From assembly GCA_014534345.1 (NCBI GenBank), contig JACVRR010000010.1, positions 1-39,694 of the forward strand: a DNA stretch of 39,694 bases. The letters are read 5' to 3'. The notes under the pieces were generated by a model, which was not told the DNA's origin, searched no databases, and saw only the letters and a list, made by a program, of their open reading frames with translations. The DNA is from Thermoleophilia bacterium. GTDB lineage: Bacteria > Actinomycetota > Thermoleophilia > Gaiellales > Gaiellaceae. Made by a program: the position numbers and the translations under genes. Shown one piece after another: positions 16,120 to 23,239 of the stretch. Position 1 is the first letter of the stretch, and the number at the start of each line of letters is the position of its first letter.

Positions 16120-16545
16120 ATGCGGGGTCGCGCGCTCCTCCTCGTCCTGGCCCTGCTCGCGGGCGTCGCCGCCGGCGGCTGCGGCAGCGCGGAGGTGGTC
16201 AGCCCGACCGCCGAGTCGGTCGAGGGCGAGACGACGACGGCGGGGCCGACCGGCACCGAGACGGAGACGACCGCCGAGGAGAGCCAGCCCGCCGCGCAGG
16301 GCGATCCCGAGGCGGGCCGCGGAGTCTTCGACGCCAACTGCGCGACCTGTCACACGCTCGAGGAAGCGGAGGCGACCGGCTCGGTCGGTCCGAACCTCGA
16401 CGAGTCGCAGCCGGAGTACGAGATGATCGTCGAGACCGTGACGAACGGCCGCGGGAACATGCCGCCGTTCGAGGGTCAGCTGAGCGAGGAGGAGATCCAG
16501 AACGTCTCGGCCTTCGTCTACCAGGCGACGCACGGCGGCGGGTAG
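16120..16545 (+). CDS. c-type cytochrome lipoprotein (class I)
   Basis: A 141-residue membrane-anchored mono-heme cytochrome. The lipobox is L-L-A-G-V-A-A-G-G-C with the lipidated Cys21. A Thr/Glu-rich linker (about 25-60) then leads to the heme domain G-V-F-D-A-N-C-A-T-C-H with Cys74, Cys77 and axial His78. G-R-G-N-M-P-P-F-E-G supplies the probable second axial ligand Met114, and L-S-E-E-E-I-Q-N-V-S-A-F-V-Y is the usual C-terminal helix. It should move electrons at the outer face of the membrane. The redox partner is not in the window. It lies between the membrane protein and serS, 39 bases before serS. Confidence 0.9.
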   Translation: MRGRALLLVLALLAGVAAGGCGSAEVVSPTAESVEGETTTAGPTGTETETTAEESQPAAQGDPEAGRGVFDANCATCHTLEEAEATGSVGPNLDESQPEYEMIVETVTNGRGNMPPFEGQLSEEEIQNVSAFVYQATHGGG

Positions 16546-16584
16546 CGACCGCACGAGCGCCGCGGCGGTCGCCGGCCACGCAGC

Positions 16585-17829
16585 GTGATCGACCTCCGCG
16601 CAGCACGCGCGGACGTCGAGGCGTACCGAGCCGCGCTCGCGCGCAAGGGTGCCGGCGCCGTCTTCGACGAGCTGCTCGCCGCCGACGCCGCCGTGCGGGC
16701 GCTGCAGCCGCGCGTCGAGGAGCTGCGCTCGCGTCGGAAGCTGAAAGGGAAGCCGACGCCGGAGCAGCTCGAGGAGCTCGAGCGGTGGAAGCGGGAGCTG
16801 GAGCGTCTGGAGGCTGAGCTGGGGGCCCTGGAGACGCGGCGCGGCGAGCTGCTCGCCCGCGTGCCGAACCCGCCCGACCCGTTGGCGCCGGACGGGTTCT
16901 CGGAGGAGGACGCCGTCGTCGTGCGCGAGGTCGGAACGCCGCCGGCGTTCGACTTCGAGCCGCGCGATCACCTGGACCTCGCGAGCCCGTTCGGGTGGAT
17001 CGACGCCGAGCGCGCCGTGCGTCTGTCGGGCTCGCGCTTCGTCTACCGCGTCGGCGACCTCGCCCTCGCCGAGCTCGCGCTCTACCGCTTCGCGCTCGAC
17101 CGGCTGGTCGCGAAGGGGTTCGTGCCCGTGCTGCCGCCCGTGCTCGTGCGCGAGGAGGCGATGTACGGGACGGGCTTCCTGCCGACCGACGAGGTGAACA
17201 TCTACCGGATCGAGCGCGACGCGCTCTACCTCGCGGGGACGTCCGAGGTCGCGCTCGCGGGTCTGCACATGACCGAGACGCTGCCCGCGGACGAGCTCCC
17301 CCTCCGCTACGCCGGCTTCTCGACCAACTTCCGCCGGGAGGCGGGCGCCGCGGGCAAGGACACGCGGGGGATGTTCCGCCTGCACCAGTTCGACAAGGTC
17401 GAGATGTTCGTCTACTGCGCGGCCGAGGCCTCCCGCGAGGAGCACGAGCGCCTCCTCGCGCTCGAAGAGGAGCTGGTTGACGAGCTCGAGCTCCCGTACC
17501 GCGTGGTGAACGTCGCGGCCGGCGATCTCGGTGCCTCCGCCGCCAAGAAGTACGACATCGAGGCGTGGTTCCCCGGTCAGGGCCGCTACCGCGAGATCAC
17601 CTCGACCTCGAACACCACCGACTACCAGGCCCGCCGCCTTCGCATCCGGACGCGGGTCGACGACGGGCTGAGGCATGTCCACACGCTCAACGGCACGGCC
17701 GTGACTGCGCGCGCGCTGCTGGCCGTGCTGGAGAACTTCCAGGACGACGACGGCTCCGTGGCCCTCCCCGCCGTGCTGGTCGAGTTCGGCGCACCCGCGC
17801 GGCTCGGCGTCGTCCCCGCCCCCGCCTAG
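16585..17829 (+). CDS. serS: Seryl-tRNA synthetase
   Basis: Class II synthetase charging tRNA-Ser, 414 residues with a GTG start. Residues 1-105 form the long antiparallel coiled-coil arm that contacts the tRNA-Ser variable arm. The catalytic domain follows: T-S-E-V-A-L at the serine-binding T-x-E, motif 2 at F-R-R-E-A-G-A-A-G-K-D-T-R-G-M (about 249-263), and motif 3 at G-T-A-V-T-A-R-A-L-L-A-V-L-E-N-F-Q (about 369-385). The E-I-T-S-T-S-N bridge (about 340) is the family signature. Complete and standard. A tRNA-Ser(UGA) lies 3 kb away at 20980. A strong hairpin just after the stop separates it from the convergent RTX gene. Confidence 0.97.
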   Translation: MIDLRAARADVEAYRAALARKGAGAVFDELLAADAAVRALQPRVEELRSRRKLKGKPTPEQLEELERWKRELERLEAELGALETRRGELLARVPNPPDPLAPDGFSEEDAVVVREVGTPPAFDFEPRDHLDLASPFGWIDAERAVRLSGSRFVYRVGDLALAELALYRFALDRLVAKGFVPVLPPVLVREEAMYGTGFLPTDEVNIYRIERDALYLAGTSEVALAGLHMTETLPADELPLRYAGFSTNFRREAGAAGKDTRGMFRLHQFDKVEMFVYCAAEASREEHERLLALEEELVDELELPYRVVNVAAGDLGASAAKKYDIEAWFPGQGRYREITSTSNTTDYQARRLRIRTRVDDGLRHVHTLNGTAVTARALLAVLENFQDDDGSVALPAVLVEFGAPARLGVVPAPA

Positions 17830-17837
17830 GAACGCGA

Positions 17838-17861
17838 ACGGCGGGCCCGAGGGCCCGCCGT
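17838..17861. terminator. Bidirectional hairpin terminator, serS / RTX gene
   Basis: A perfect 11-bp inverted repeat, ACGGCGGGCCC (17838-17848) and its complement (17851-17861), with a two-base centre. It sits 9 bases after the serS stop and 28 bases beyond the stop of the convergent gene, so it can serve both. No T tract follows on either strand. Confidence 0.65.
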
Positions 17862-17888
17862 CCCGCGCCGGGGGGTGGTGGCCGGTCT

Positions 17889-18704
17889 CTACCTGCGCCT
17901 ACGCAGCACGAACACCCGCTCGCAGTTCGTCATGAAGTCGTTCGTGTCGCCGTAGACCGTGTCTCGGCCGGGGCCGCAGTTGATCCGGTCGCGCTTGCCG
18001 TTCGCGGCGATGATCGTGTCGTTCCCGCCGCCACCGATCACCGAGTTGTCCGCCGGCCGGAGCGAGAACGCCCCGACCGCGATCCGGTCGTTGCCGGGGC
18101 CGCCGTTGAGCGTGTCCGGGCCCATGCCGCCGCTGATCCAGTCCCTCCCCGCTCCGCCGAAGAGCCTGTCGGAGCCCATGCCGCCGTCGATCTGGTCGTT
18201 CCCCGCGCCGCCGTTGATCTGGTCGTTGCCGAGGCCTCCCGCGAGGAAGTCGATTCCGTCGCGGCCGAAGATCTGGTCGGCGCCGCGCCCCCCGGAGATG
18301 TCGTCCGGGCCTTCCTGGCCGCCGAGGAGGTCGTTCCCGAGTCCGCCCTCGATGAAGTCGAACCCGTCCTCGCCGTCGATCCGGTCGTTGCCCGGGCCGC
18401 CGCTCAGGTCGTCGCCGTCGACGCCCCCGATGATCCGGTCATCGCCCTGCCCGCCGCTGATCTGGTCGAGGCCGGGCCCGCCGTCGACGCAGTCGTTTCC
18501 ACGCAGTGCGTTGACGAAGTCGTCCCCGCCCAGGGCGACGATCCGGTCGACGTTGTGGGTGCCCGTGAGGATGTCGCTTGCGTTCGTCCCGCTCCGCGTC
18601 GGGTTCGGGCACGTGCCCTCTTCCTGCGCGGCCGCGCCGACGGTGAGCACGCTGGCGACGATCGCTCCCAGGACGAGGAGCGCAAGCGTATGGAGCTTCT
18701 TCAT
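17889..18704 (-). CDS. Secreted RTX/hemolysin-type calcium-binding repeat protein
   Basis: About 271 residues starting at the ATG with K-K-L-H-T-L-A-L-L-V-L-G-A-I-V, a typical signal peptide ending A-A-A-Q. Almost all of the mature protein is made of nonapeptide RTX repeats of the form G-G-x-G-x-D-x-I-x, such as G-G-P-G-N-D-R-I-D and G-G-L-G-N-D-Q-I-N, about eighteen in a row. These form a parallel beta-roll that binds Ca2+ outside the cell. There is no catalytic domain, so the protein is probably structural, adhesive or calcium-binding. It ends with a Cys/Arg-rich tail. Export would be by Sec, unlike type I secreted gram-negative RTX toxins. A ribosome-binding AAGGAGG precedes the ATG; an earlier in-frame ATG at 18857 would bury the signal peptide. 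Confidence 0.88.
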   Translation of the reverse strand: MKKLHTLALLVLGAIVASVLTVGAAAQEEGTCPNPTRSGTNASDILTGTHNVDRIVALGGDDFVNALRGNDCVDGGPGLDQISGGQGDDRIIGGVDGDDLSGGPGNDRIDGEDGFDFIEGGLGNDLLGGQEGPDDISGGRGADQIFGRDGIDFLAGGLGNDQINGGAGNDQIDGGMGSDRLFGGAGRDWISGGMGPDTLNGGPGNDRIAVGAFSLRPADNSVIGGGGNDTIIAANGKRDRINCGPGRDTVYGDTNDFMTNCERVFVLRRRR

Positions 18705-18727
18705 TCCGACGCCTCCTTGTTCCACCT

Positions 18728-18769
18728 GTCCCCCTGTCCACTTGTCCACTGTCCAAGGGCGTGTGTCCG
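18728..18769 (-). repeat. Phased TGTCC repeats in the leader of the RTX gene
   Basis: TGTCC occurs at 18728, 18736, 18744, 18751 and 18765, i.e. steps of 8, 8, 7 and 14. On the transcript strand this is a string of GGACA boxes just upstream of the AAGGAGG ribosome-binding site. It could be an operator array or a leader RNA feature, or simple slippage sequence; nothing here decides between these. Confidence 0.4.
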
Positions 18770-18865
18770 TTTGAACGGAGACGATTCGTGCTGCGATACG
18801 ACTCGAGTCGTTTCCTAACGGATCGCTTACCGATGGAAAGCGGCGGCAGCGCGCCAAGAAAAGGC

Positions 18866-18891
18866 GAGAGGCCCGCCGAAGCGGGCCTCTC
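18866..18891 (-). terminator. Intrinsic terminator with UUCG tetraloop
   Basis: A perfect 11-bp stem, GAGAGGCCCGC (18866-18876) and its complement (18881-18891). Transcribed leftward the loop is UUCG closed by C-G, an exceptionally stable tetraloop, and is followed by CGCCTTTTCTT as a U-rich tail. It lies 25 bases after the stop of the S8 peptidase gene at 18917. Confidence 0.85.
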
Positions 18892-18916
18892 GACTAGCTC
18901 TGCGCGGTCAGGAGAG

Positions 18917-20797
18917 CTAGTTCTGCTTGTACGTGCGGAACCCGCCTGTGTACTGCGTCGGCAGGTTGATCCGCCCGTACACACCGACGGTCCACGTTCC
19001 GGCCTGCGGGTTCGTCACGAGCAGCGAGCGGTGCCTGACAGAGCCGATGTCGAGGAGCGCCGCCGACTCGCCCGCGATCGTGCAATCCGGCGCGTACAGG
19101 ACCAGATAGATGAGCTGGTTCTGATCCGCCCACTCGATCTCGGTGTACGCGACCTCCGTCCCGGACGCGACCGAGAAGTCGTGGAAGCTGAGCCTCGGGT
19201 CCTGCTTCGCGGCGGCGAGCTTCGCGCACCGCTGCGCCTCGGTGTCGCTCTCCGAGAAGACCGGCCGGAAGAGCCAGGTCCCGGTTTGGGCGGTTCCGGC
19301 GAACGCGCTGCTCGAGGTGAGCGAGTAGGCCGGCGTCTTGCCGTTCGTCGAGGGCGGGAACCTGACCCTACCCTTCTCGGCCGCCTGCACGGCCTCGAGC
19401 GCGTCGAGATGGCCCATGCCGACCTCGAACGTCTCGTACGCGGGCATGTCGTCGGCCGTGCCCTCGAGGATGTCGATCACGTGCTGCGGCTGCAGCGCCG
19501 GCCGCGCCTCCAGCATCAGCGCGACCGCGCCGGCCACGTGCGGCGTGGCCATGCTCGTACCGGAGGCGTACGTGTAGAGCGGGTTGAACGGGTCGGTCCC
19601 GTCCGCCATCACGGCGGCGTGCGTCGACTTCGCCGCTTCGATGTCCTCGCCGGGCGCCGTGATCGTCGGGCGGTAGATCCCGGTGTTGTTGCGCTGAGCC
19701 TTCCGCCGGTCCCAGTTCGTGTCCACGGTCGTCGTGCCGTCGTTCCACCGACCGCGCGAGCTGAAGCTGGCGAGCTTCAGGTCCTTCGTCCCGGCGGCCA
19801 CGCTGATCACCCACGGCGAGGTGGCGTACTGGTTCAGCGTGTCCGGGCCGCCCGAGTTGCTCGCGGCGAAGAGGACGGTGACGCCGGTGTCGTACAGGGT
19901 CTTCGTCGCGACGTTGACCGGGTCGTCCGGCCGGTAGTCGGTGCCGTCGCAGCAGCCCCACGAGTTCGTGCTGACGAGGATCTTGGGGCCCTGCTTCGCC
20001 CCCGCCGCGACGTCGGCGTTGTGCTGGAGGATCCAGTCGAAGCTCGCGAGGATCCAGCCGCCCCACAGGAACGCGCCGAAGTCGGTCTTGAAGCTGAAGA
20101 TCTTCGCGCCGGGCGCCATCCCGACGAAGCGGTCGGCGTCGCCGTCGCCGTCGCCGTCCTCACCGGTCGCGCCGAGGCCGAGCCCCGCGACCGTCGAGGC
20201 GACGTGCGTCCCGTGGCCGTAGGTGTCGCCAGTTGGCGCCGGGACGAGCAGGTCGGCCGCCGTCTCGCCGGAGTCGAAGATGTCCGGGTCGCCGGCGTTC
20301 GCGTACCCCTCCATCTTCGCCCCCGCGGGCAGGTCGGGATGCAGGCCGTCCACGCCGGTGTCGATCACGGCCACGCTCACGCCCGCGCCGGTGTACGGCT
20401 TCTTGAGGCCGGAGCCGGCCTGGATCTTGTCCGCCTTCGTCAGCGCCACGCTCTCGTCGAGGTAGAGCTCCATCTTCTGGTCGTGCCAGAGCGAGCGGAC
20501 CGCCGAGGAGGACGCGAGCTCGCGCACTTGCGCCGGCGTCAGCTTCGCGAACGAGATCGGAAGCTGGCTGAGGTCGGTCGCCGCGACGCCCATGCTGTCG
20601 AGCTTCCCCATGCCGTCGCGGTTGTAGAAGGTGACGATGGTGTTGAACGTCTCGCTCGCACCTGCGGTCGACAGCCAGTTGGCGAGCGGCTTGGACAGCG
20701 TGGCGGAGCTGTTGCCCGCCTCCGCCGTCGAAACCGACGCCGCTGGCAGGACCAGCGCGAGCAGCGCCAGTACAACGAAGAGAAAGCGACCGCGCAT
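18917..20797 (-). CDS. Secreted subtilisin-like S8 serine peptidase
   Basis: A 626-residue exported protease. The ATG at 20797 has a GGGAGAA ribosome-binding site and opens the signal peptide (R-G-R-F-L-F-V-V-L-A-L-L-A-L-V-L, cleavage near A-E-A-G). An inhibitor-like propeptide follows (about 30-125). The catalytic triad is Asp146 in V-I-D-T-G-V-D-G, His195 in Y-G-H-G-T-H-V-A-S and Ser415 in S-G-T-S-M-A-T-P-H; the oxyanion-hole Asn should be in A-A-S-N-S-G-G-P. A D-G-D-G-D-G-D-A-D insert could bind Ca2+. The C-terminal ~120 residues form a beta domain resembling P-domain or C-terminal secretion domains. It is likely extracellular and nutritional. It is divergent from the tRNA-Ser gene; an inverted repeat in its upstream region may be its operator. 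Confidence 0.95.
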   Translation of the reverse strand: MRGRFLFVVLALLALVLPAASVSTAEAGNSSATLSKPLANWLSTAGASETFNTIVTFYNRDGMGKLDSMGVAATDLSQLPISFAKLTPAQVRELASSSAVRSLWHDQKMELYLDESVALTKADKIQAGSGLKKPYTGAGVSVAVIDTGVDGLHPDLPAGAKMEGYANAGDPDIFDSGETAADLLVPAPTGDTYGHGTHVASTVAGLGLGATGEDGDGDGDADRFVGMAPGAKIFSFKTDFGAFLWGGWILASFDWILQHNADVAAGAKQGPKILVSTNSWGCCDGTDYRPDDPVNVATKTLYDTGVTVLFAASNSGGPDTLNQYATSPWVISVAAGTKDLKLASFSSRGRWNDGTTTVDTNWDRRKAQRNNTGIYRPTITAPGEDIEAAKSTHAAVMADGTDPFNPLYTYASGTSMATPHVAGAVALMLEARPALQPQHVIDILEGTADDMPAYETFEVGMGHLDALEAVQAAEKGRVRFPPSTNGKTPAYSLTSSSAFAGTAQTGTWLFRPVFSESDTEAQRCAKLAAAKQDPRLSFHDFSVASGTEVAYTEIEWADQNQLIYLVLYAPDCTIAGESAALLDIGSVRHRSLLVTNPQAGTWTVGVYGRINLPTQYTGGFRTYKQN

Positions 20798-20869
20798 ATG
20801 ACTTCTCCCTGGGTGGTTCCGGTACGGAAAAGCGCGCGGGTTTGTACCCAAACCAACGGGTTGCGAAAT

Positions 20870-20887
20870 TTGACTGACGAATCAGTC
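20870..20887. promoter_or_regulatory. Inverted repeat, candidate operator upstream of the S8 gene
   Basis: GACTGA-CGAA-TCAGTC at 20872-20887 is a perfect 6-bp inverted repeat inside TTGACTGACGAATCAGTC, in an AT-richer stretch about 75-90 bases upstream of the leftward peptidase ATG. A related palindrome, TTGACT-GACT-AGTCAA, lies upstream of the secreted-protein gene at 38691. The pattern looks like a TetR-family operator; no regulator gene is adjacent, so this is inference. A second repeat, GGTTTG-TACC-CAAACC, sits at 20839-20854. Confidence 0.45.
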
Positions 20888-20979
20888 CAGACAGCTTCGG
20901 AAAGATCGCGCGTGATTCGCGCAGATTCGCAAGGTGTTAAGATTCTGTAAGAATCGCCACGCGGGCTACGATCGGAGCC

Positions 20980-21066
20980 GGCGGGGTGCCAGAGCGGCCG
21001 AATGGCGCGGTCTTGAAAACCGCTGGCGGCGAGAGCCGCCCGTGGGTTCGAATCCCACCCCCGCCG
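20980..21066 (+). tRNA. tRNA-Ser (anticodon TGA)
   Basis: An 87-nt class II tRNA. The acceptor stem GGCGGGG (20980-20986) pairs with CCCCGCC (21059-21065), discriminator G21066. The anticodon stem is GCGGT/ACCGC with loop CTTGAAA, giving TGA at 21014-21016. A long variable arm GGCGGCGAGAGCCGCC and the T arm GTGGG-TTCGAAT-CCCAC complete it. CCA is not encoded. It reads UCN Ser codons. A -10-like TACGAT lies at 20968-20973. Confidence 0.97.
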
Positions 21067-21074
21067 TGAGCCGC

Positions 21075-21097
21075 GGGGGGAACCTGCGGTTCCCCCC
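21075..21097 (+). terminator. Hairpin terminator after tRNA-Ser
   Basis: GGGGGGAACC (21075-21084), a TGC loop, then GGTTCCCCCC (21088-21097): a perfect 10-bp stem starting nine bases after the tRNA. A pyrimidine-rich CCCCCCTCCCTTT tract follows. It probably ends tRNA transcription; it is also the first of the hairpins in the structured tract that follows. Confidence 0.65.
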
Positions 21098-21191
21098 ACG
21101 GGCCCCCCTCCCTTTGCACCTCCTGGTGACGGACGCCGGCGTGCGCTCTCGCCCGAGCAAGTCGGGCTTCGCGCAAGGGACGCCTCGCCGT

Positions 21192-21554
21192 TGCAGGGCA
21201 CCTTCGCCCTGCAGGCCTGCGCGGCGGGGGCCGCGCGCAGGCCAGGGGCGCCTCGCCGCGTCCCGAACGCCTCGCGCGCGGCCGGAATGGGGGCTCGTCC
21301 CTCGCCCGGCATTCCGGCCGGCCGAATGCCGTTTGAAGCAGTCGCTCGCCGCAGACGCCGAAGGACGGCCCGTACTGCGACGGCGGCACGCCGGCAGTAC
21401 GGGCCGGCCGGACGCATGCGGGCGGCGATCGGCGAAGCCCACCGCCGTCCGCACTGCCGGGGCGCGTCCGGCCCTTACCGGCTCGAACACCGGCGAGGTG
21501 TCCCGAGGGCGGAGGCGGGTTCCCCGCCGCAGCCAGCCGGTGTCCGAGCACCGG
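21192..21554. repeat. Non-coding tract of consecutive strong hairpins
   Basis: At least six separate inverted repeats occur in 360 bases, all perfect: 8 bp at 21192-21199/21206-21213; 10 bp at 21214-21223/21234-21243; 11 bp at 21279-21289/21310-21320; 13 bp (CGGCCCGTACTGC) at 21366-21378/21394-21406; 10 bp at 21406-21415/21464-21473; and 6 bp at 21537-21542/21549-21554. Frames here read through but give Arg/Ala/Pro-rich sequence with no recognisable domain, so I treat the tract as non-coding. It could be a structured RNA, a BIME-like palindrome cluster, or an eroded element beside the tRNA. Confidence 0.55.
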
Positions 21555-21562
21555 GAGGCAGA

Positions 21563-21635
21563 AGGGGGCTCACGGGGGAAACTGGTTTCCCCCGTGCTCG
21601 AGGGGGCTCACGGGGGAAACTGGTTTCCCCGTGCC
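21563..21635. repeat. Two tandem 38-base units, each a near-perfect hairpin
   Basis: Unit 1 (21563-21600) and unit 2 (21601-21635) begin with the same AGGGGGCTCACGGGGGAAAC. In unit 1 CACGGGGGAAAC (21571-21582) pairs with its full complement at 21585-21596 around TG, a 12-bp stem. In unit 2 the right arm (21623-21633) is one C shorter. They lie about 95 bases upstream of the second S8 peptidase. The hairpin resembles the tRNA-proximal one at 21075 (GGGGGAA.../...TTCCCCC), suggesting one repeat family. Confidence 0.7.
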
Positions 21636-21730
21636 TAGGCGTATCCGCGGCCGCGGCTCGGACGTTGTCTTCCGCAGCGTGGGACGCGTGGCCTCGCGCG
21701 CGTCCGGGATCTCGACTCTCGGGGGGACGC

Positions 21731-23146
21731 ATGACGAAGAGACGCTTTCTCGCTCCGCTGGTGCTGGTCGTCGCGCTCGCGCTCGGCGGCGCCTCGACCG
21801 CGGGTTCGAGCGTCGCGGGGGCCGAGGTCGACCCCGCGCTGACCGCGGCGCTGGAGTCCGCGACGGACGTCGAGGCCGTGGTCACCTTCGCGCACGAGGG
21901 CGCGCCGACCGCCGCCGACGTGGCGCTCCTGCGGCACGTGGGCATCACGCAGGGCTTCACCTTCAGGGCACTGCCGATCGCGGGCGTGGTCGCGACCGCC
22001 GAGCAGGTCGAGGCGCTCGCCACGCGACCGGAGGTCCTCTCGCTGTACCTGAACAGCGAGCTCCAGTACGACCTGCACGAGTCGACCGCGCTGATCGGCG
22101 TCGACCGCCTCCGCGCGGACGGCAAGCTGACCAGGAAGAACGGCGGCTCGCCGGTCGACGGGACGGGCGCGACGGTGCTCGTCAACGACAGCGGCGTGGA
22201 CGGCACGCACCACGACCACCGCTATCCCGACCACCTCGTCCAGAATGTCGAGGCGGCCGCGAACCCGCGCGCGTGGTCGAGCCTGCTGCCCGTCGTCTAC
22301 GTCGAGGACGTGCCGAACACCGACGCGACCGGCGGGCACGGGACGCACGTCGCCGGCATCGTCGGCGCCACCGGAGCGCGCTCGGCCGGCAAGTACGAGG
22401 GCGTCGCCCCGGGGGCCGACCTGATCGGCTACGGCTCGGGCGCCGGCCTGCTGCTGCTCGACGTCCTCGGCGGCTTCGACTACGCGATCGCGAACCGGGA
22501 CCGCTACGGGATCGACGTGATCACGAACTCGTGGGGGAGCACGGGCGACCGCTGCACGCCCGTCGATCCCGAGGACCCGGTCACCTACGCCACCTACCTG
22601 ACGTACAAGGCCGGCATCGCCGTCGTCTTCTCCGCCGGGAACTCGGGCCCCAACCCGTGCACGATCACCGGCAACTACAAGAAGGCCCCGTGGGTGATCT
22701 CGGTGGCGGCGGGGGACAAGCAGCGCAACCTCGCGGGTTTCTCGTCGCGCGGGTCCGCCGGCGGTGGCGGCAGCTTCACGATCGACGGCCAGACGTGGAC
22801 GTGGGAGGACCGGCCGACGCTGACCGCGCCGGGCGTCCTGATCGTGTCGACGCGGACCGCCTCGCCGATCGGCGTGGTCGGGACGGACGACGACCTGACG
22901 CACGTCGACCCGGCGTACCTGCCGTACTACACCACCCTCAGCGGGACGTCGATGGCTGCGCCGCACGTCGCCGGGACGGTCGCGCTGATGCTGGACGCGA
23001 ACCCGGCGCTGACGCCGCTGCAGGTGAAGAACATCCTCCAGCAGACGGCGACGCCGCTGCCCTCGTACGCGACCTGGCAGGTCGGCGCCGGCTACCTCGA
23101 CGCCTACGCCGCCGTCGGCCAGGCGTTCAAGACGAAGACGGGGTGA
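21731..23146 (+). CDS. Secreted subtilisin-like S8 serine peptidase
   Basis: A 471-residue exported protease, shorter than its leftward neighbour at 18917-20797. The ATG at 21731 follows a GGGGGG stretch and opens a signal peptide (R-R-F-L-A-P-L-V-L-V-V-A-L-A-L-G-G-A). The propeptide is about 30-120. The triad is Asp153 in V-N-D-S-G-V-D-G (an unusual N-D-S-G instead of I-D-T-G), His203 in G-G-H-G-T-H-V-A-G, and Ser407 in S-G-T-S-M-A-A-P-H-V-A-G. The oxyanion-hole Asn is expected in S-A-G-N-S-G-P. It stops right after the catalytic domain, with no C-terminal beta domain. Domain order and propeptide length agree with the leftward gene, so the two are probably paralogues now split by the tRNA and hairpin tract. 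Confidence 0.94.
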   Translation: MTKRRFLAPLVLVVALALGGASTAGSSVAGAEVDPALTAALESATDVEAVVTFAHEGAPTAADVALLRHVGITQGFTFRALPIAGVVATAEQVEALATRPEVLSLYLNSELQYDLHESTALIGVDRLRADGKLTRKNGGSPVDGTGATVLVNDSGVDGTHHDHRYPDHLVQNVEAAANPRAWSSLLPVVYVEDVPNTDATGGHGTHVAGIVGATGARSAGKYEGVAPGADLIGYGSGAGLLLLDVLGGFDYAIANRDRYGIDVITNSWGSTGDRCTPVDPEDPVTYATYLTYKAGIAVVFSAGNSGPNPCTITGNYKKAPWVISVAAGDKQRNLAGFSSRGSAGGGGSFTIDGQTWTWEDRPTLTAPGVLIVSTRTASPIGVVGTDDDLTHVDPAYLPYYTTLSGTSMAAPHVAGTVALMLDANPALTPLQVKNILQQTATPLPSYATWQVGAGYLDAYAAVGQAFKTKTG

Positions 23147-23162
23147 GGCCGACGTAGGTCGC

Positions 23163-23199
23163 GGGCGGGCCGGCGCCGACACGCGGCGCCGGCCCGCCC
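23163..23199 (+). terminator. Strong GC hairpin after the S8 peptidase gene
   Basis: A perfect 15-bp stem, GGGCGGGCCGGCGCC (23163-23177) with its complement at 23185-23199, loop GACACGC, starting 17 bases after the stop. No U tract follows, but its strength and position favour a terminator. Confidence 0.7.
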
Positions 23200-23239
23200 C
23201 CTCCAGTGCCCGCGTCCGTGGCTCGGGGAGTATGCGAAC

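Noticed and set aside
21191-21730. N-terminal extension of the second S8 peptidase through the hairpin tract
   Set aside because: The signal peptide begins at ATG 21731 with a G-rich ribosome-binding site; the upstream part is Arg/Gly-rich and made of hairpins.
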